A stretch of 64,000 nucleotides of DNA from Ailurus styani (Eukaryota; Chordata; Mammalia; Carnivora; Ailuridae). Under the pieces are notes generated by a model. The model saw only the letters and a program-made list of their open reading frames with translations, was not told the origin of the DNA and did not search any database. A program made the position numbers and the translations under genes. Positions 1 to 11,589 of the stretch are shown in pieces (positions within the stretch are counted from its first letter, which is position 1; each line of letters begins with the position of its first letter). The stretch lies in assembly GCA_002007465.1 (NCBI GenBank), contig LNAC01000861.1:314-64313 (forward strand). Reading direction: 5' to 3'.

Positions 1-727
1 CCTCAGCCCGCCTCAGAGAAAAGCAGTCCCTCCCGTCTCCTGGTCTCCGGCCGCGCTCCGAGCTCACCCGGCCTGTGACCGAGCGTCTCTGTCTCTGGCG
101 CGACCCCGTTTAGAATCTCGGAACCCGGCGGATTCCTGCAGCCGTGCCCACGCCACTCCTCCCGGAGGAGGAAGGAGGGGGTCTCTCCGGGTCTGCCGCC
201 CGTGGGGTCCCCGCTCACAGATCCGCGGCCCGGCTGCGCTTCAGATCTCAGCCCAAGGTAACCCCGAGCTGAGAGACACCTCAGCTCAGCTCCGTCTCTC
301 CCGCCGGCTTCTCTCTGAGACCTGGGAGCTCGGTCGCGCTCAGACACCCCTGGTCTTTTTGTGTCCCCGCGGGTCCTGAGACCACACTGTCCCTGCAGGG
401 GCTTCACCCCCCGCTTGGTCTCTGGGGCGACGTCCCTCAGTGGAGCCGACTTCTAACAGTTCCGAGTCTGTGCTCCGCTGCTCGCACCCTTGCCGGCAGC
501 CGGCCCCTCCCCCCGGGGTCTATCTTCCCGTCGCCGCAGATTCACTTCTCCGCACGTCCTACCTTCCAGAAGGCGGTCTATTTTCTGTTCCTAGAATTGC
601 TGCTCTTCTTCTCTTCGATCTCTGGTGGAATTTGTAGGTGTTCAGAATAGTTTGATAGCTCTCTGGGTGAATTCCTGGGACCTGATGATAATCGGTCTCC
701 TACTCCTCCGCCATCTTGCCGCTCTCT
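1..727 (-). mobile_element. L1 retrotransposon, 5' UTR (element continues off the left edge)
   Basis: On the minus strand this GC- and CpG-rich block begins with GGCAAGATGGCGGAGGAGTA, the typical start of a carnivore L1 5' UTR, and runs left to the window edge. GC content falls abruptly to AT-rich DNA right of about 727, marking the 5' terminus. The 5' UTR acts as an internal RNA polymerase II promoter. Because the extreme 5' end is present, the copy is probably full length, but ORF1, ORF2 and the 3' end lie outside the window, so coding capacity is unknown. An open frame of 134 codons in the UTR (407-3, minus) has no recognised domain and is probably incidental. Confidence 0.85.
708..718 (-). 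promoter_or_regulatory. YY1-like site at the L1 5' end
   Basis: CAAGATGGCGG lies about 10 bases from the inferred 5' end of the L1. A YY1 site at this position is known in human L1, where it sets the transcription start. Its function here is inferred from motif and position. Confidence 0.6.
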
Positions 728-1337
728 CTAATTTAATTCTTATAGAAATTTTTAAAATTATGCATTACTTATCCTGGGTTCTGCTTGACAGGATCATCTG
801 AGAAGACCTGCTACACTAAAGGTAAGGATAAGTCAGTAACCTTTCATTTTATGTCAAGGAAAGCTTCCTTCCAGTATTATTTAAAAAGCCAAAAAAGAAA
901 AAAAACACACAACAAAAAAACAAAACAATGTACACATGACATGTGGATTATCTCCTAAAACTCACTTCAAGGTTTATCCTCTGCTCTCTGCCAGCTCTCT
1001 TTATTCTCCAACAGAACCAAGTTACCCCTAGAACAGCTCTCTTAACCAAAATGTCCATCACCATCTCTTCACTCCCAACTTCTCCTGCCCTGTAATTATC
1101 AGCATAGCCAAATTGCCAAGCAAGGCTTTCTACAACCCATACACAAGCCCCCTACTCCTCCCCAACCCTGTCAGGCTGCTGTGCTATGCATTAGCTGCGC
1201 CTGCCTTCACCCTGTTCCTGGTCTCTGGGGTGCTACTCTCTGGGTTGCATTTTGCAACATAAGCTATTCTCCTGCTCTGTGAAGCAAAACAAAGAATTAA
1301 AGACAAGCCTGAAATTAGAGCTACCACAGCACTGGGA
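728..1337. other. Intergenic, no gene seen
   Basis: AT-rich flank of the L1, then unique sequence with an A-rich stretch at 895-930. No exon-like open frame with splice signals was seen. Confidence 0.6.
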
Positions 1338-1440
1338 TTCAGAGAATCATAAAATCATAGAATTTTTCTGGTTGGAAGGGACCATAGAGATCTTTTCAAC
1401 CTGCTGATTTTACAGAATGGGGAAATAGAGAAAGAGAAAG
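1338..1440 (+). repeat. L3/CR1-like ancient LINE fragment
   Basis: The stretch 'catagaatttttctggttgg' followed by 'aagggaccatagagatc' resembles the CR1/L3 3' region ('agaattggaagggaccttagagatcatc' type). The similarity is judged by eye and the limits are approximate. Confidence 0.35.
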
Positions 1441-2219
1441 AAAGAGAGTGTTCAGGGAATCATACAACTAGAAATGTCCAGTTCTAGTGGTGATGTTAAG
1501 TTGTGGGCCATGGCTGGGTGGCCAGTGTGAAAAGGAGAAGGGTAACATGCCAAGTGTAGGAATTTTCTAGCTGAAGCCTGAGCCTGTAGTTGTTCACAAA
1601 GTTTCTGTGGTGGAACACACTAAACATGTTAGACCTAGAAGCTGGGTCATTCTGTTCCTTGCCCACCACACACAGTTTCCCTTTAGATAAAGTAAGATGA
1701 CCAAATGATTTCATCCTTTACAAGTTGTTAGAAAAGGGAATTTTTCCTGAATACCATAGCATATTAAATTTGGCTCATTTATTTGTGTTTTCAAGCAAAG
1801 CTGGAAGAGTAAGGAGAATGCTCTGAAGGGGGGTATTCTGATGTCTGTAAAGATATTTTTAAAAATCCAAGGATTAATTTTTTTTCCTGCTGAAACAAGG
1901 GACTGAAGTTACTTTCGAGGAATGTGAGTTAAAGTCAGAGTAACTTCCTTCCTTCCATATTTTCACTCTTCCTAAAGGCTTATCTCCACAGAATGTCTCA
2001 TTATCACCTGAAGATTTTATTCCCTTTCTCTTTCTCCCTCATGAAAAATCAAGTCATCAGCCAAGCTTCCAGAAGGCCTCAGGACAGTAAGAATCCATAG
2101 GTAGGTCACTGAGGCCCTGAATTGTTTGTAAACTTCTATGTGTTTGAGAATTTTCTCAGAGAGTCCTTAGCTTCCAGAGCCTTCTCAAAGGGGCTGAGAA
2201 AACTCAAGCTCAGACCTCC
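1441..2219. other. Intergenic, no gene seen
   Basis: Unique sequence starting with a short GA-rich run (1425-1450). Open frames here are short and lack family similarity. Confidence 0.55.
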
Positions 2220-2247
2220 TTGTATTAGTTTGTGAGGGGCTGCTATT

Positions 2248-3187
2248 TTGGATTCTGGACCCAATTCCTATGTGTGGAAGAGGGGTTCTCTCCACACATA
2301 CAACCACACCATACTCAGGACACCAGCTGTGTGTCCTACAATTAACTCAATCCTGACACTACCTACCTACAGACAACATCAGATGCCCACCAGACTGCTC
2401 CTACTTCAGATGCCAGTTTGCAAGCTCAGCTTGTTATCTGTGTTTCTGACCAAATGGCTATAAATCAGACGTTCCCATGACCCCCTCCTTTGGTTCAATT
2501 AATTTGCTAGAGCAGCTCACAAAACTCAGGAAACCCATTTACTAACTATATTGCTGGTTTATTACAAAGGATATTAAAGGATACAAATCAACAGCCAGAT
2601 GAAGACACATAGGGTGATGTCCTGAATGAAGGAGCTTCTGTCCTTGTGGAGCTTGGGGCTTGGCATGGTGGCACATGGAAGTATTTTGGTTTCCCAATCT
2701 GGAAGCTCTCTGAACCACTTCCTTTTTGGTTTTTATGGAAGCTTCATTACATAGACATGATTGATTAAATCATTGGCCATTGGTGATTGAACTCAACCTC
2801 CAGCACTTCTCCTATTCATTGAAATCAGGAGATGGGACTGACAATTCCAACCCTCTCTTTAAGAATAGTGGTTCCCTTGGGAACCAGCCCCTATCCTCAA
2901 GTACTTACCCAAAGTCACTTCATTAAGATAAACTCAGTTGTGGTGGAAAGGGGCTTGTTATGAATAATAAGACACCAATTTCACCTTTATGGCTCTGAAG
3001 AGTTCAGAGACCAAGGACAAGATACCAGATATTATAACAAAAAATGCTCCCATTGCTCTTATTGCTTAGGAAATTCCAAGGGTTTGGAAGCTGTGAGCCA
3101 AGAACTGTGGATGAACAACAAATATATACAAGAAATACATTTTGGTCATCTGACTAAATATATATTTCTTATAAATCACAATATCTC
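2248..3187 (+). mobile_element. LTR-like insert of unnamed family inside the MLT1 LTR
   Basis: A block of about 940 bp between MLT1 pieces, starting TGGATTCTGG and ending near 'cacaatatctca'. It contains 'gattgattaaatcattggcc', which I associate with a mammalian ERV LTR but cannot assign to a family. The strand is a guess. A short near-repeat (gctgctat / gctgtcat) at its borders could be a decayed target duplication. Confidence 0.5.
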
Positions 3188-3284
3188 AGCTGTCATACAA
3201 AAAACTATAGTTTGGGTGGCTTAAACAATAGAAAGTTACTATTTTTTTTTTAATTCTGAAGGCCAGAATTCCAAGATCAAGATG

Positions 3285-3833
3285 TGGTATCTGAATGTTT
3301 GTGTCTCCCCTGACCTCCCAAATTCATATGTTGAAATCCTAACCCCTAAGGAGATGGTGTTAGGAGATGGCAACTTTGGGAGCTGTTAGGTCAGAAGGGT
3401 GGAGCCCTCATGATTGGGATTAGTGCCCTTATAAAATATCCCTAACTTTCCCACCATGTGAGGACACAAGAAGTCTGCTGCCCAGAAGAGAGTACTCACC
3501 CAACCATGTTGGTACCCTGATCTTAGATTTGTAGCCTCCAGTGCTACACAGAATAAATTTTTGTTCTTTATAACCCACCTGGTTTATGACTTTTTTTTAA
3601 AAGATTTATTCATTTGACACAGAGAGAGAGATTACAAGTAGGCAGAGAGGCAGGCAGAGAGAGAGGAGAGAGGAGGAAGCAGGCTCCCTGCTGAGCAGAG
3701 AGCCCGACGTGGGCCTCGATCACAGGACCCTGGGATCATGACCTGAGCCGAAGGCAGCGGCTTTAACCCACTGAGCCACCCAGGCACCCGACTTTTTTTT
3801 TTTTTTACATAGCAGTATGAACAGACTAAGACA
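3285..3833 (+). mobile_element. MST-like solo LTR (MaLR) inside the MLT1 LTR
   Basis: Resembles the MST consensus: near the start 'aaattcatatgttgaaatcc', then 'ggagccctcatgattggga', 'gccaccatgtgaggacac'-like text, an AATAAA-type 3' portion and the terminal 'gaacagactaagaca'. It interrupts the MLT1 LTR and itself hosts a CAN SINE at about 3598-3789. The likely target duplication is agatg/aggtg. Confidence 0.7.
3598..3789 (-). mobile_element. CAN SINE in the MST LTR
   Basis: Read on the minus strand it has the GGGTGCCTGGGTGGCTCAGTG head derived from tRNA-Lys, a CT-rich middle and an A-rich tail. It is flanked by 'gactttttttt' on both sides (about 3589 and 3790). It is the youngest layer of the nested complex. 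Confidence 0.88.
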
Positions 3834-4224
3834 AGGTGGTAGCAGAGTTGAATTCCTCTGAAGCCTCTATCCTTCGATTGTAGATGGCTTGCTTCTTCTC
3901 CCTGTATCTTCACATAAGTTTCCCTCTGTGCATGTCTGTGTCCTAATCTCTTCTTCATATAAGGACACTACACTAATGACCTCATTTAACCTTAATTACC
4001 TTTTGGAGACCCTACTTCTATATACAGTTACATTCTGAAGTACTAAGGATTAAAACATCAACATATGAATTTTGGGGGAACACATTTCAGTCCATAACAT
4101 TCCCCAGTTCTTTCCCTCATTGTGTAGGTGGGGACAATGAGCTTTGGGAAGGTTCAAGCACTGACCCTGAGCATATGGTAGAGCGCAGGCCAAAACCCAT
4201 ACTCCTCACTGGTCCACACCTGTC

Positions 4225-4400
4225 CTCAAAGCCCCTGTCTTCAAGGAGTTCAAAGTCTAATGAAGAGTGATTGACACATAAGTGAACTACCAGTGGACAC
4301 TGCAGATGTCATCATGTGTGTGATGCTGAAATGAGTAAGGCCTTGCTGTACAAGGACCAGGATGAAAGAGTGGCCACTTCTGCTTGAGAAGGTCACAGGT
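4225..4400 (-). repeat. L2-like LINE fragment
   Basis: 'gtcttcaaggagttcaaagt' followed by 'ctaatgaagag' matches the antisense L2 3' region ('ctcaaggagctcacagtctag' type). Diverged; limits approximate. Confidence 0.45.
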
Positions 4401-6365
4401 CCAAAGTGCTCCTAAAAGTCATAGCCACTGGGTCCCCTTGCTCCATGGAAAGGAGTATGTAGGATGGAAAGAAATCTGGACTGAAAAACTGAATATCCAT
4501 GTTCTGGATCAAAAACAGCCTATGATGCACTTTCTAGAGATGGACTGCTGAAGGTGGGAAGGGGCAGGAGTGAGAGGAGAGACAAACAGGCCTCAGTCAA
4601 CAGCTGGGATGGCACATTCATACTCAAGGCTTGCTGACAAGCCCCTAATTCTGCAGCCTGATTTCAGGAACTTGTTCTTGGCTTTCGCTTTTCTCAGGGT
4701 AATGAGCTTCAGCCTTGCACTTGCTAACACTAACAAATGAGGCCAATGGCAGCTCGGCTGTGCATCACCTTTCAATAGTGGGTTGACAAGGAGAACAATG
4801 CATTTGTTTGCGGCTGTAGAGTCTTCAGGGAGGATCTGTCATCATTGTGGTGAGTGTCAAAGGGGTTTCAGGCTTCCTGTGACTGTCAGAATAGAGCACA
4901 GGAGAAAGGCAAGTTGGAACCTGCTGACATTTCTCAGGTGAAACTTGCAGCCACATTTTCCTCTTCTGAGTTTCAACAGGAATAAACTTTGTTCTAGTCA
5001 AAGAGGCTTTTAATTATAACAATTGCACACTGCCAATTACTGTGTTTTTTTTTTCCTGAAGAGTAGTTACCTATACAACACATATAGTTTCATGGCTACA
5101 TGATGGAGGAGGGGTAGCTGCCTTCTATATATAGAAGTATACATTTATGCCTACATAGAGCAATGTTCTCACCTTCGTGCATCTGTTGATCTTTTCTGGG
5201 CTAGAGGTGGTCTTATGCCTCTTGGAAGATTCATTCTGGCTATTTGGAAGGCAATAAGCAGGACAACATGCCTGCTGTCAAGCCTCTGGTGAAACGGCCC
5301 TTCTATTAGCTGGATGACCAGCTGGAAGGGCTGGCAGGGGTCTCAATTATTAGGACCTTTCCCCTGAAGTATTGGATATAACCCACTGACATGAACAATT
5401 CTCAACATTTGTCAAAGGATGGAAAATTGATGGCATGTGGAGAACTGTACAGAGCACCTGAAGCAGGGACCTATGCAGGTGACATTTCAACCTCTGATAG
5501 TTTATCTATTGGCAACCCCCAGGGGAGGCATGGAGAGCCCTATTTACAGTGAGGCCTCTGTTCATAGGGCCTCTGTTTCCCTATGATGCTCTGAGGTGAC
5601 TGTAATATTATTCGTTAGTTCGGTATTATGTCACGGTCCCTGCTTTCAGACCCCATTTCTGCCAGCTTCCTCTACGACCTACTTTTCTGCAAGACCATTA
5701 ACTTGAGTGTCTCACAGTTCCTCTCCAGTTGGATGTGACAACACCTGCTTATAACTGAGGGATTCATTTTAAGAAGATGGAAATTTAGAGAAAACAAAAA
5801 AAACCCACCCTTTGATGTTACATAAATTAATTCTGCATTTTCTCTCCTATCTACCTTTATGAGGTTACCATTCAAAATAAGGTTTTTTTCCTCCTTCCAA
5901 ACTTGATGGAAACCTCAACATCCATAGAGAAGAGATTCTGCACTATGGAAATGAGGAAAAAAAATACTGTGATGATCTATAAGCAAGAAATTCTAAAAAC
6001 TGAAGAGGAAAAAAAGTAATTTCAACGATCCAACTCCTGCATTAGGTTCAGGGTTCTTTCGGGTGGCACTTGATCTGCATTCCACAATTCAATCTAATTC
6101 AATCTAGAGATTATCTATCCTACAAGGAACCTTAACAGCCAAAGTTGTCGTGGTTCCAGTATTCCAGGGGTGAGATTGTCCAACCTTTCTCTCTTCTGAT
6201 AAAAGGGGAGGATTCAGACTCCCTCCCCTTTTCCTCCCTCCAGCTCACCAAAGACAGGGCTACCTCAGAAGCATTTTATGTTTTAAAAATCATAAACTAC
6301 AAAACTTCCCACTTCAAGCAATTGAGACACTGGCTAAAGTTTCTTTGTCTACTCTTTATGTTCTT
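4401..6365. other. Intergenic, mostly unique sequence
   Basis: No gene seen. The part near 4980-5060 is AT-rich with TTAATTATAAC and CCAATTACTG homeodomain-type sites. Open frames at 4775-4593 and 5875-5672 (minus) and 6145-6477 (plus, partly read from a SINE) have no supporting similarity. Confidence 0.5.
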
Positions 6366-6572
6366 TTTTTTTAAGATTTATTTATTTATTTATTTATTTG
6401 ACACAGAGAGAGAAATTACAAGTAGGCAGAGAGGCAGGCAGAGAGACAGGGAGAGGAGGAAGCAGGCTCCCCGCTGAGCAGAGAGCCCAATGCGGGCCTC
6501 GATCCCAGGACGCTGAGATCATGACCTGAGCCGAAGGCAGCGGCTTTAACCCACTGAGCCACCCAGGCGCCC
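6366..6572 (-). mobile_element. CAN SINE with perfect 18-bp target duplication
   Basis: Antisense CAN SINE with tail (ATTT)n-rich on the plus strand and head ending 'gagccacccaggcgccc'. The flanks 6348-6365 and 6573-6590 are both TCTACTCTTTATGTTCTT. The intact duplication and conserved body suggest a fairly recent insertion. Confidence 0.95.
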
Positions 6573-6590
6573 TCTACTCTTTATGTTCTT

Positions 6591-7647
6591 GAAAGAGTAT
6601 TCAATTAGGAAGTGAGGAGACTGGCTCTGCCACCAACTCACAATCATGAAGGAATGAAGTAACTGTTTTTAAGGATTTTCTCACCACAAAAATTCCATCA
6701 ATTCCCCTCTCTAACTAGCACAATCCGACCCCACTTTTCACACAGTCCCACTTCCCCCTTTTCCAATAATTTGCCCAGGGAGTGTGCCCCCACATGTCCC
6801 CTTTGTTTTGTTCATCCTTCCTTTTTGACATGTCCCTGTAGTATTTATGAAGGTGTAGGTGCATCTGTCCTACTGGATGATCAGCCCCCTGGCCATGGGC
6901 AGCTGACAGCTCTGTCAAACATGTCTTTGACTAAAGAACTTCATGACTGACCCTGTGGAGATGTGGTGTTGGAGGCTCCGGGGCTAGTGTTACTGATACT
7001 CCTCACTGTCAATCTACATCTGTTCCATCCTCCAACAACAGCAACAACCTTCTCCATCTCAAGATCACCACATTTGCTCTCACAAATATAAACAGGCTGG
7101 AAAAGGGCTTTGGAAGCACTCTAAGACTCTAGGATAAGAAGTGTCTCAGTAGTGCCCATTGAGGGCCACAACCATTTTTGAGAGGGGAGAGAAGTGCCCT
7201 TGCAAAAAAGCCTAGGCATAGGGATGAGATAGGAATGTGTGATGACTCCAAGATGGATACAAAACTAGTTAGGATTTATGTCTTCTCTGGGCTCCCACTT
7301 ATCTTTTATGGAGGAAGGTAAAAATGAAAGGACTCCAGATAGAGGGAGTTCCTGGTCACCAGTCTGGAGAGGACTTGCCTTCTGGAACTGCTGCCTTCCT
7401 GTGTGTCTGAATGGCCACTGAGGGCCTGTGGTCCTCAACTCCAGCAACCTTTAGGGGAACCTGGAACTAGCCACTCTCAGTGTTGGGTAGTTGTTACTGG
7501 GAGCAGTGGATAAACTGATTTCCATGCTGTGACTAAAAAATGACTCTATATTCTTCTAGAGAAAACCTTTATAGTATTTTGTTAAATAGAAAACCTTTAT
7601 AGTATTTTGTTAAAAGAAAAGGAGTGTGGCTGAGAAGTCCTACAGAA
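6591..7647. other. Intergenic, no gene seen
   Basis: Unique sequence with short uninformative open frames. A near-exact 25-bp direct repeat ('aaaacctttatagtattttg' core) lies at about 7562-7610. Confidence 0.5.
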
Positions 7648-7989
7648 CAGGGGTTGGCAAACTTTTTCTGGAAAGGCCTAGATAGTAAATAATTTAGGCT
7701 TATGGGCCACACAGTCTCTGTCACAACTACTCAACTCTGCCTTTGTAGTACAAAGGCAACCACAGATTATATGTAGACAAATGAGTGTGACTATATTCCA
7801 GAAAATCCTTTATTCATGGACATTAGCAGTTGAACTTCATAACATTTCCATATGTCATAACATATTCTTCTTTTGATATTTTTAAACCATTTTAAAATAT
7901 AAAAACCACTCCTTGCTCATTGCCTATACAAAAATTAGGGCACAGACCAGGTTTTGCCTATGGGTGATAGTTTGCCTGGCCCTGCTATA
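7648..7989 (+). mobile_element. hAT-Charlie non-autonomous DNA transposon (MER-type)
   Basis: The left end 'caggggttggcaaacttttt' and right end 'gtttgcctggccctg' form inverted termini. The interior has 'ggccacacagtctctgtc' and 'caactactcaactctgcc', typical of a common Charlie-derived MITE of placental mammals. The exact MER name is not asserted. Confidence 0.7.
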
Positions 7990-8889
7990 GAAAAAAACCA
8001 TTTACTGTGGAAATCTGTTTCTCCAAGCCCTGGGTGCTTACACTAGCCCTCGTCCTGACAGCCAAATTAGGGTGTCTCTTCAAATCTGTGAAACTAAATA
8101 AATGAGGGCAGGCCCCTCTTACCATCTAGAATGCAGTGTGTGTACACTGGTGTTATTTCATGTATCAGATTCCTGCACGGAAAACACTGTCATGCCATTA
8201 ATAATCTTCTGTGGAACACCTTGAAACTTGACTCTCTGAAGGCACGTTGCAAATGGGCTCTAATGGCTTTTATTTCTCATTCTTGTCACCTCAGATCTAA
8301 TCAGCTGTTTTGTCATTTTTAATTCCCATTTGGCAGGATTCTCTCAACTTCCCTGGCCTTTTAGATAGAGGCTCAGAGGAGAACTGGGCCAGAAGTTCTT
8401 GGGACTGGGGAATACATGGGGAGATGGGGGTCTGGGTAGACAGTGACCTTCAACTTTGTCTGAATCAGGAGGACTGGGAAGGAACCTAAATCCTGGAGTG
8501 ACCCCCAATCCTGCCTTTCACCTCTCTTCTCAGGTTCACTTATGTCCTGAAATTGCTTTCTCTGTGGGGGAAAAGGTCTCTCATTCCTTAATGAAGAAGG
8601 GGGCTCAGAACCTGCATCATTCTACTTTGGCTTGGGAGAAGATGAAGCTCTGAACTGGAACCGTCTCAAGTACATGACTCTTTCTTACATGGAACCAGTT
8701 GAGCTGTGGTCCAGTCCCCCCAAACAGGAATATCCACACCATCTGGCCTTGAATAAACAAAGAGCCATATTTGACTAGGACTCTACCTTCCTTGGAAAGC
8801 AACAAGGAATTGTGAATAACGAAAGGGAAGCCATTTGATAAAAATAAATTATAATTATATGACAACTAAAAATAAATAAAACAAATAAG
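7990..8889. other. Intergenic, no gene seen
   Basis: Unique sequence, ending in an AT-rich stretch at 8835-8890. Short open frames on both strands have no family features. Confidence 0.5.
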
Positions 8890-9070
8890 AGCAAGGTAGT
8901 TTCTAGTGTTTCCATGGTGCTAAGCCTCTTACCTATATTAGCTCATTTAATCTTTACTGTAACTCAAGAATATTATTGTTTTCATTTTGTGGGTCAGAAA
9001 AAGCAGCTCAGAAGGCAAGTAGTTTCTCATGGTCCACAGTTGGTAAGTAGCAGAGCAGTTTACAAATGCA
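8890..9070 (-). repeat. MIR-like SINE fragment
   Basis: 'tcatttaatctttactgtaa' followed downstream by 'ttttgtgggtcagaaaaagc' and 'ttggtaagtagcagagcag' has the order of an antisense MIR. Diverged. Confidence 0.5.
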
Positions 9071-9959
9071 AATATATCTTGCTTCAGAGTCTATGATTGT
9101 AACCACCCCGATGTGGCTATGCATCTTTGCCAAACCAAATCACCTCTCTGAGACTCAGTCTCTTAGCTCCAAAATGAAGCTTGAGACTATAAAATCTCTA
9201 ACATCACTTCCAAAGCAAAATTCTGATTCTATTATTCCCACCCCTCCCATTTAGGAGGGGGAAAAAAAGTAAACAAATAAGTTCATATGGTAACAGATTT
9301 AAAAAGAAAAACAAACAAACAAAAAACAAAAATCCCAAGAACTAAATTTCTAGGGTATCTTGAGTTAGTGTGTATCCAGTGCAATCTCCTATACCTTCAT
9401 TATTTAAACCTATAAGACAATTAGTACTCACTCTTTCCTAGCCTTGGTGAAGAGACAAAATGGGGGCCTGCTCCGATCTTTGCTTACAAGAAGCTTGTAA
9501 AACTATCTTGAAGGTAGATATGAATCAGAGCCAAGAGCTTTTCACTCAAAAATTCAAGATTCTGAATTATTAAAAAAAGCATTATGCTTATTACACTATA
9601 TTTATTAACACAGAAAAATAGTTGAGAGCAAAATTTTTCAGCAAGGATTGAAGCTCTAGGCACTTTGGAGTTGAGCAGGAACTTGTTTAATCCATCGTTT
9701 CAATGAACAGTATTTCTGTTTAATTTGGAAACCTAAGTAGGCAATTAACTAAGACCCCCATTTCTGGGGTATTTCGATATTGAGTGTCAGAGACATATGG
9801 AAGGGATCAGGCTGGGATGATAAAATCCAAAGCCCAGTCCTGAACACTTTCTGAGCAAAAGATGGGAGCAATGTCTTTCCGACCAATTAAACCCAGAAAT
9901 CCAGGATCTGTCCCAGCAGGGACATGGGGGATCTGAGGAAGGTGAGTTCCCTAAATCCA
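9071..9959. other. Intergenic, no gene seen
   Basis: Unique sequence with an A-rich run at 9300-9335. No exon or RNA gene recognised. Confidence 0.5.
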
Positions 9960-11360
9960 ACCCAGTGATGCTAGCCAATCAACTCACAGGGAAAAGGCAT
10001 CACCGTCCTCCCCATCAGGCACAAGCTGTGGCAATAAAAAATAGCCAAGAGTATCTGGCAGAAGGCAGATTTCCTTCCCTGTCTTACAGGCCCCAGCAGA
10101 ATGACCTGGTCCCAACTCATTTATATGCTTCCTTTTGGCCTTTCAAATATTGATTTTTAAAATATTCTTCTGGAGAAAGCCACTCGGGGACCTTTACGCT
10201 GGGGCTCACAAATGACGCATACCCACATGCGTTTATTGCAGGGTGGAAATAATAGACTTTTCCCTCTCCTCCTTTCTCTCCACCTAAGTATCTCTTTATT
10301 CATTACTTTAATTACCTAATCGTAAATTTCTTTAGGGGGTTACTTAGAAAGAAAATTAGCATCAAAGCTTGGCAGTAAATTCTGGGGCTTTTGGAGACAG
10401 TCCAAGCTGTTTCACCTGTGATTAATTAGATGGGCTTTTTTTTTCCCCTTTAAGTGCCAGAAGGCTGTTGAGGTCTTTAAGCAGTTACATGACTGCTGGC
10501 AGTGCTGCAATTATGATGGATGCATGCGTCTGGAGTCTGGGGCTGCAGCCCAGCATTTGTTGGTGTGTATGTGAGAGACAGAGGCAGAGGCAGAGGCAGA
10601 GGCAGAGACAGAGACAGACTTGGAAAGCACAGGCTTGGAAAAACTCCAAGGGTTTAAAAAACACAATGAAGTGCTTCTTTAATATTCTTGCAAATTCAAG
10701 TCTACAAGCTCCTGGCCAGGATTTCCTGTCAACATACTCTGGCAATTTCAGTAATGTTGGTTTAGCAGCACTCTTCCTCACCATTAGCCACCGAAGTCCT
10801 CCGTGGGTCTCTGTGTAAGCTCTTTATGGCATGCTCGAAGGAATGCACATTTTCGACAATCCTTTTGCAATATAGAAAGCAGAGCAGTCACACCTGTTTT
10901 AACATTTCACCCTGGTAAAAATTGAGAGGGGGAGAATGCAGTCTCTTTGGGTAATTCATCGGGTATCAAATTATCCCCAAACACTGGCATAAAGTCAAAG
11001 CGACATCTTGGTGTATTTGGAAGAGGTTAATACTTCCAGTCACAATGAATATGCTATCAAGGATGCAACAGAGACATTTGGTGACTGATTTATTACAAGC
11101 TCTGGCTTATCATTTTTTCCTTTATTCCCTGTGTGAATGAGTGAAAAGATCCTTCAAACCATTTGACTCAGTCGAGGTAGCAGGACATTTAAAGTTTTTG
11201 CCAACTTTTGCTGAAGCGTCCATGTAAACCCAGAAACTCCTCAGCTCCTGGCATTGAGATCATTGTCATCTCCCATATACTGCTCCATCAGTCCATAATG
11301 GTCATGACAATATTTAAACAGCAAATTAAGTATCTGGTACTAACCTGCCCTCCAAGCGCT
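9960..11360. other. Repeat-poor block, possible conserved non-coding DNA
   Basis: About 1.4 kb with no transposon I can name apart from a short GAGGCA/GAGACA tandem at 10572-10618. It holds several homeodomain-type cores (TTAATTACCTAATCG near 10310, GTGATTAATTAGATGG near 10420). No coding signal was found: the overlapping frames at 10468-10818 (+) and 10784-10485 (-) run through the tandem repeat. Regulatory function is inference. Confidence 0.35.
10572..10618 (+). repeat. (CAGAGG)n tandem repeat
   Basis: Imperfect hexamer array: about four CAGAGG units followed by CAGAGA units. It creates long open frames on both strands that should not be taken as coding. Confidence 0.85.
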
Positions 11361-11408
11361 GACAGAATTGTTCGTCACATAGGCTGGGTACAGAGACTTC
11401 TGCCTAAA

Positions 11409-11583
11409 GCAGGGCTCTGCCAAGTCTCTCGGTAAAGAGCCAGAGAGGAAATGCCATAGGCTTGCGGGACAGAAGGTCTCTATTGCAACCACTCAACCCT
11501 GTTGCCGTGTGTGAAAGCGGCATAATCAAGAAGCAAATGAATGGACATGCTGCGTTATAATAAAATGTGTTTGCTGACCCCTG
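11409..11583 (+). mobile_element. hAT-Charlie MITE, second diverged copy
   Basis: Same family as 7648-7989, internally deleted: starts 'cagggctctgccaagtctc', has 'gtctctattgcaaccactca' and ends 'tttgctgacccctg'. Confidence 0.65.
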
Positions 11584-11589
11584 GCCTAT

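Larger units (their letters stand above)
2220..4099 (-). mobile_element. MLT1-like LTR (MaLR), split twice by later LTRs
   Basis: Three pieces, 2220-2247, 3188-3284 and 3834-4099, read in order as one antisense MLT1-type LTR. The first carries 'tgtattagtttg', the second 'gggtggcttaaacaa', the third 'gtgtcctaatctcttcttc' and ends 'caacatatgaattttgg...ccataaca'. No internal region was seen, so it is a solo LTR. The two gaps are filled by other LTRs, described separately. Confidence 0.7.

Noticed and set aside
3..407. 134-codon open frame on the minus strand at the left edge
   Set aside because: Lies in the GC-rich L1 5' UTR; no protein family resemblance. High GC lowers stop frequency.
10468..10818. 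Overlapping 116- and 99-codon frames on opposite strands
   Set aside because: Both run through the CAGAGG/CAGAGA tandem repeat, which is free of stops in several frames.
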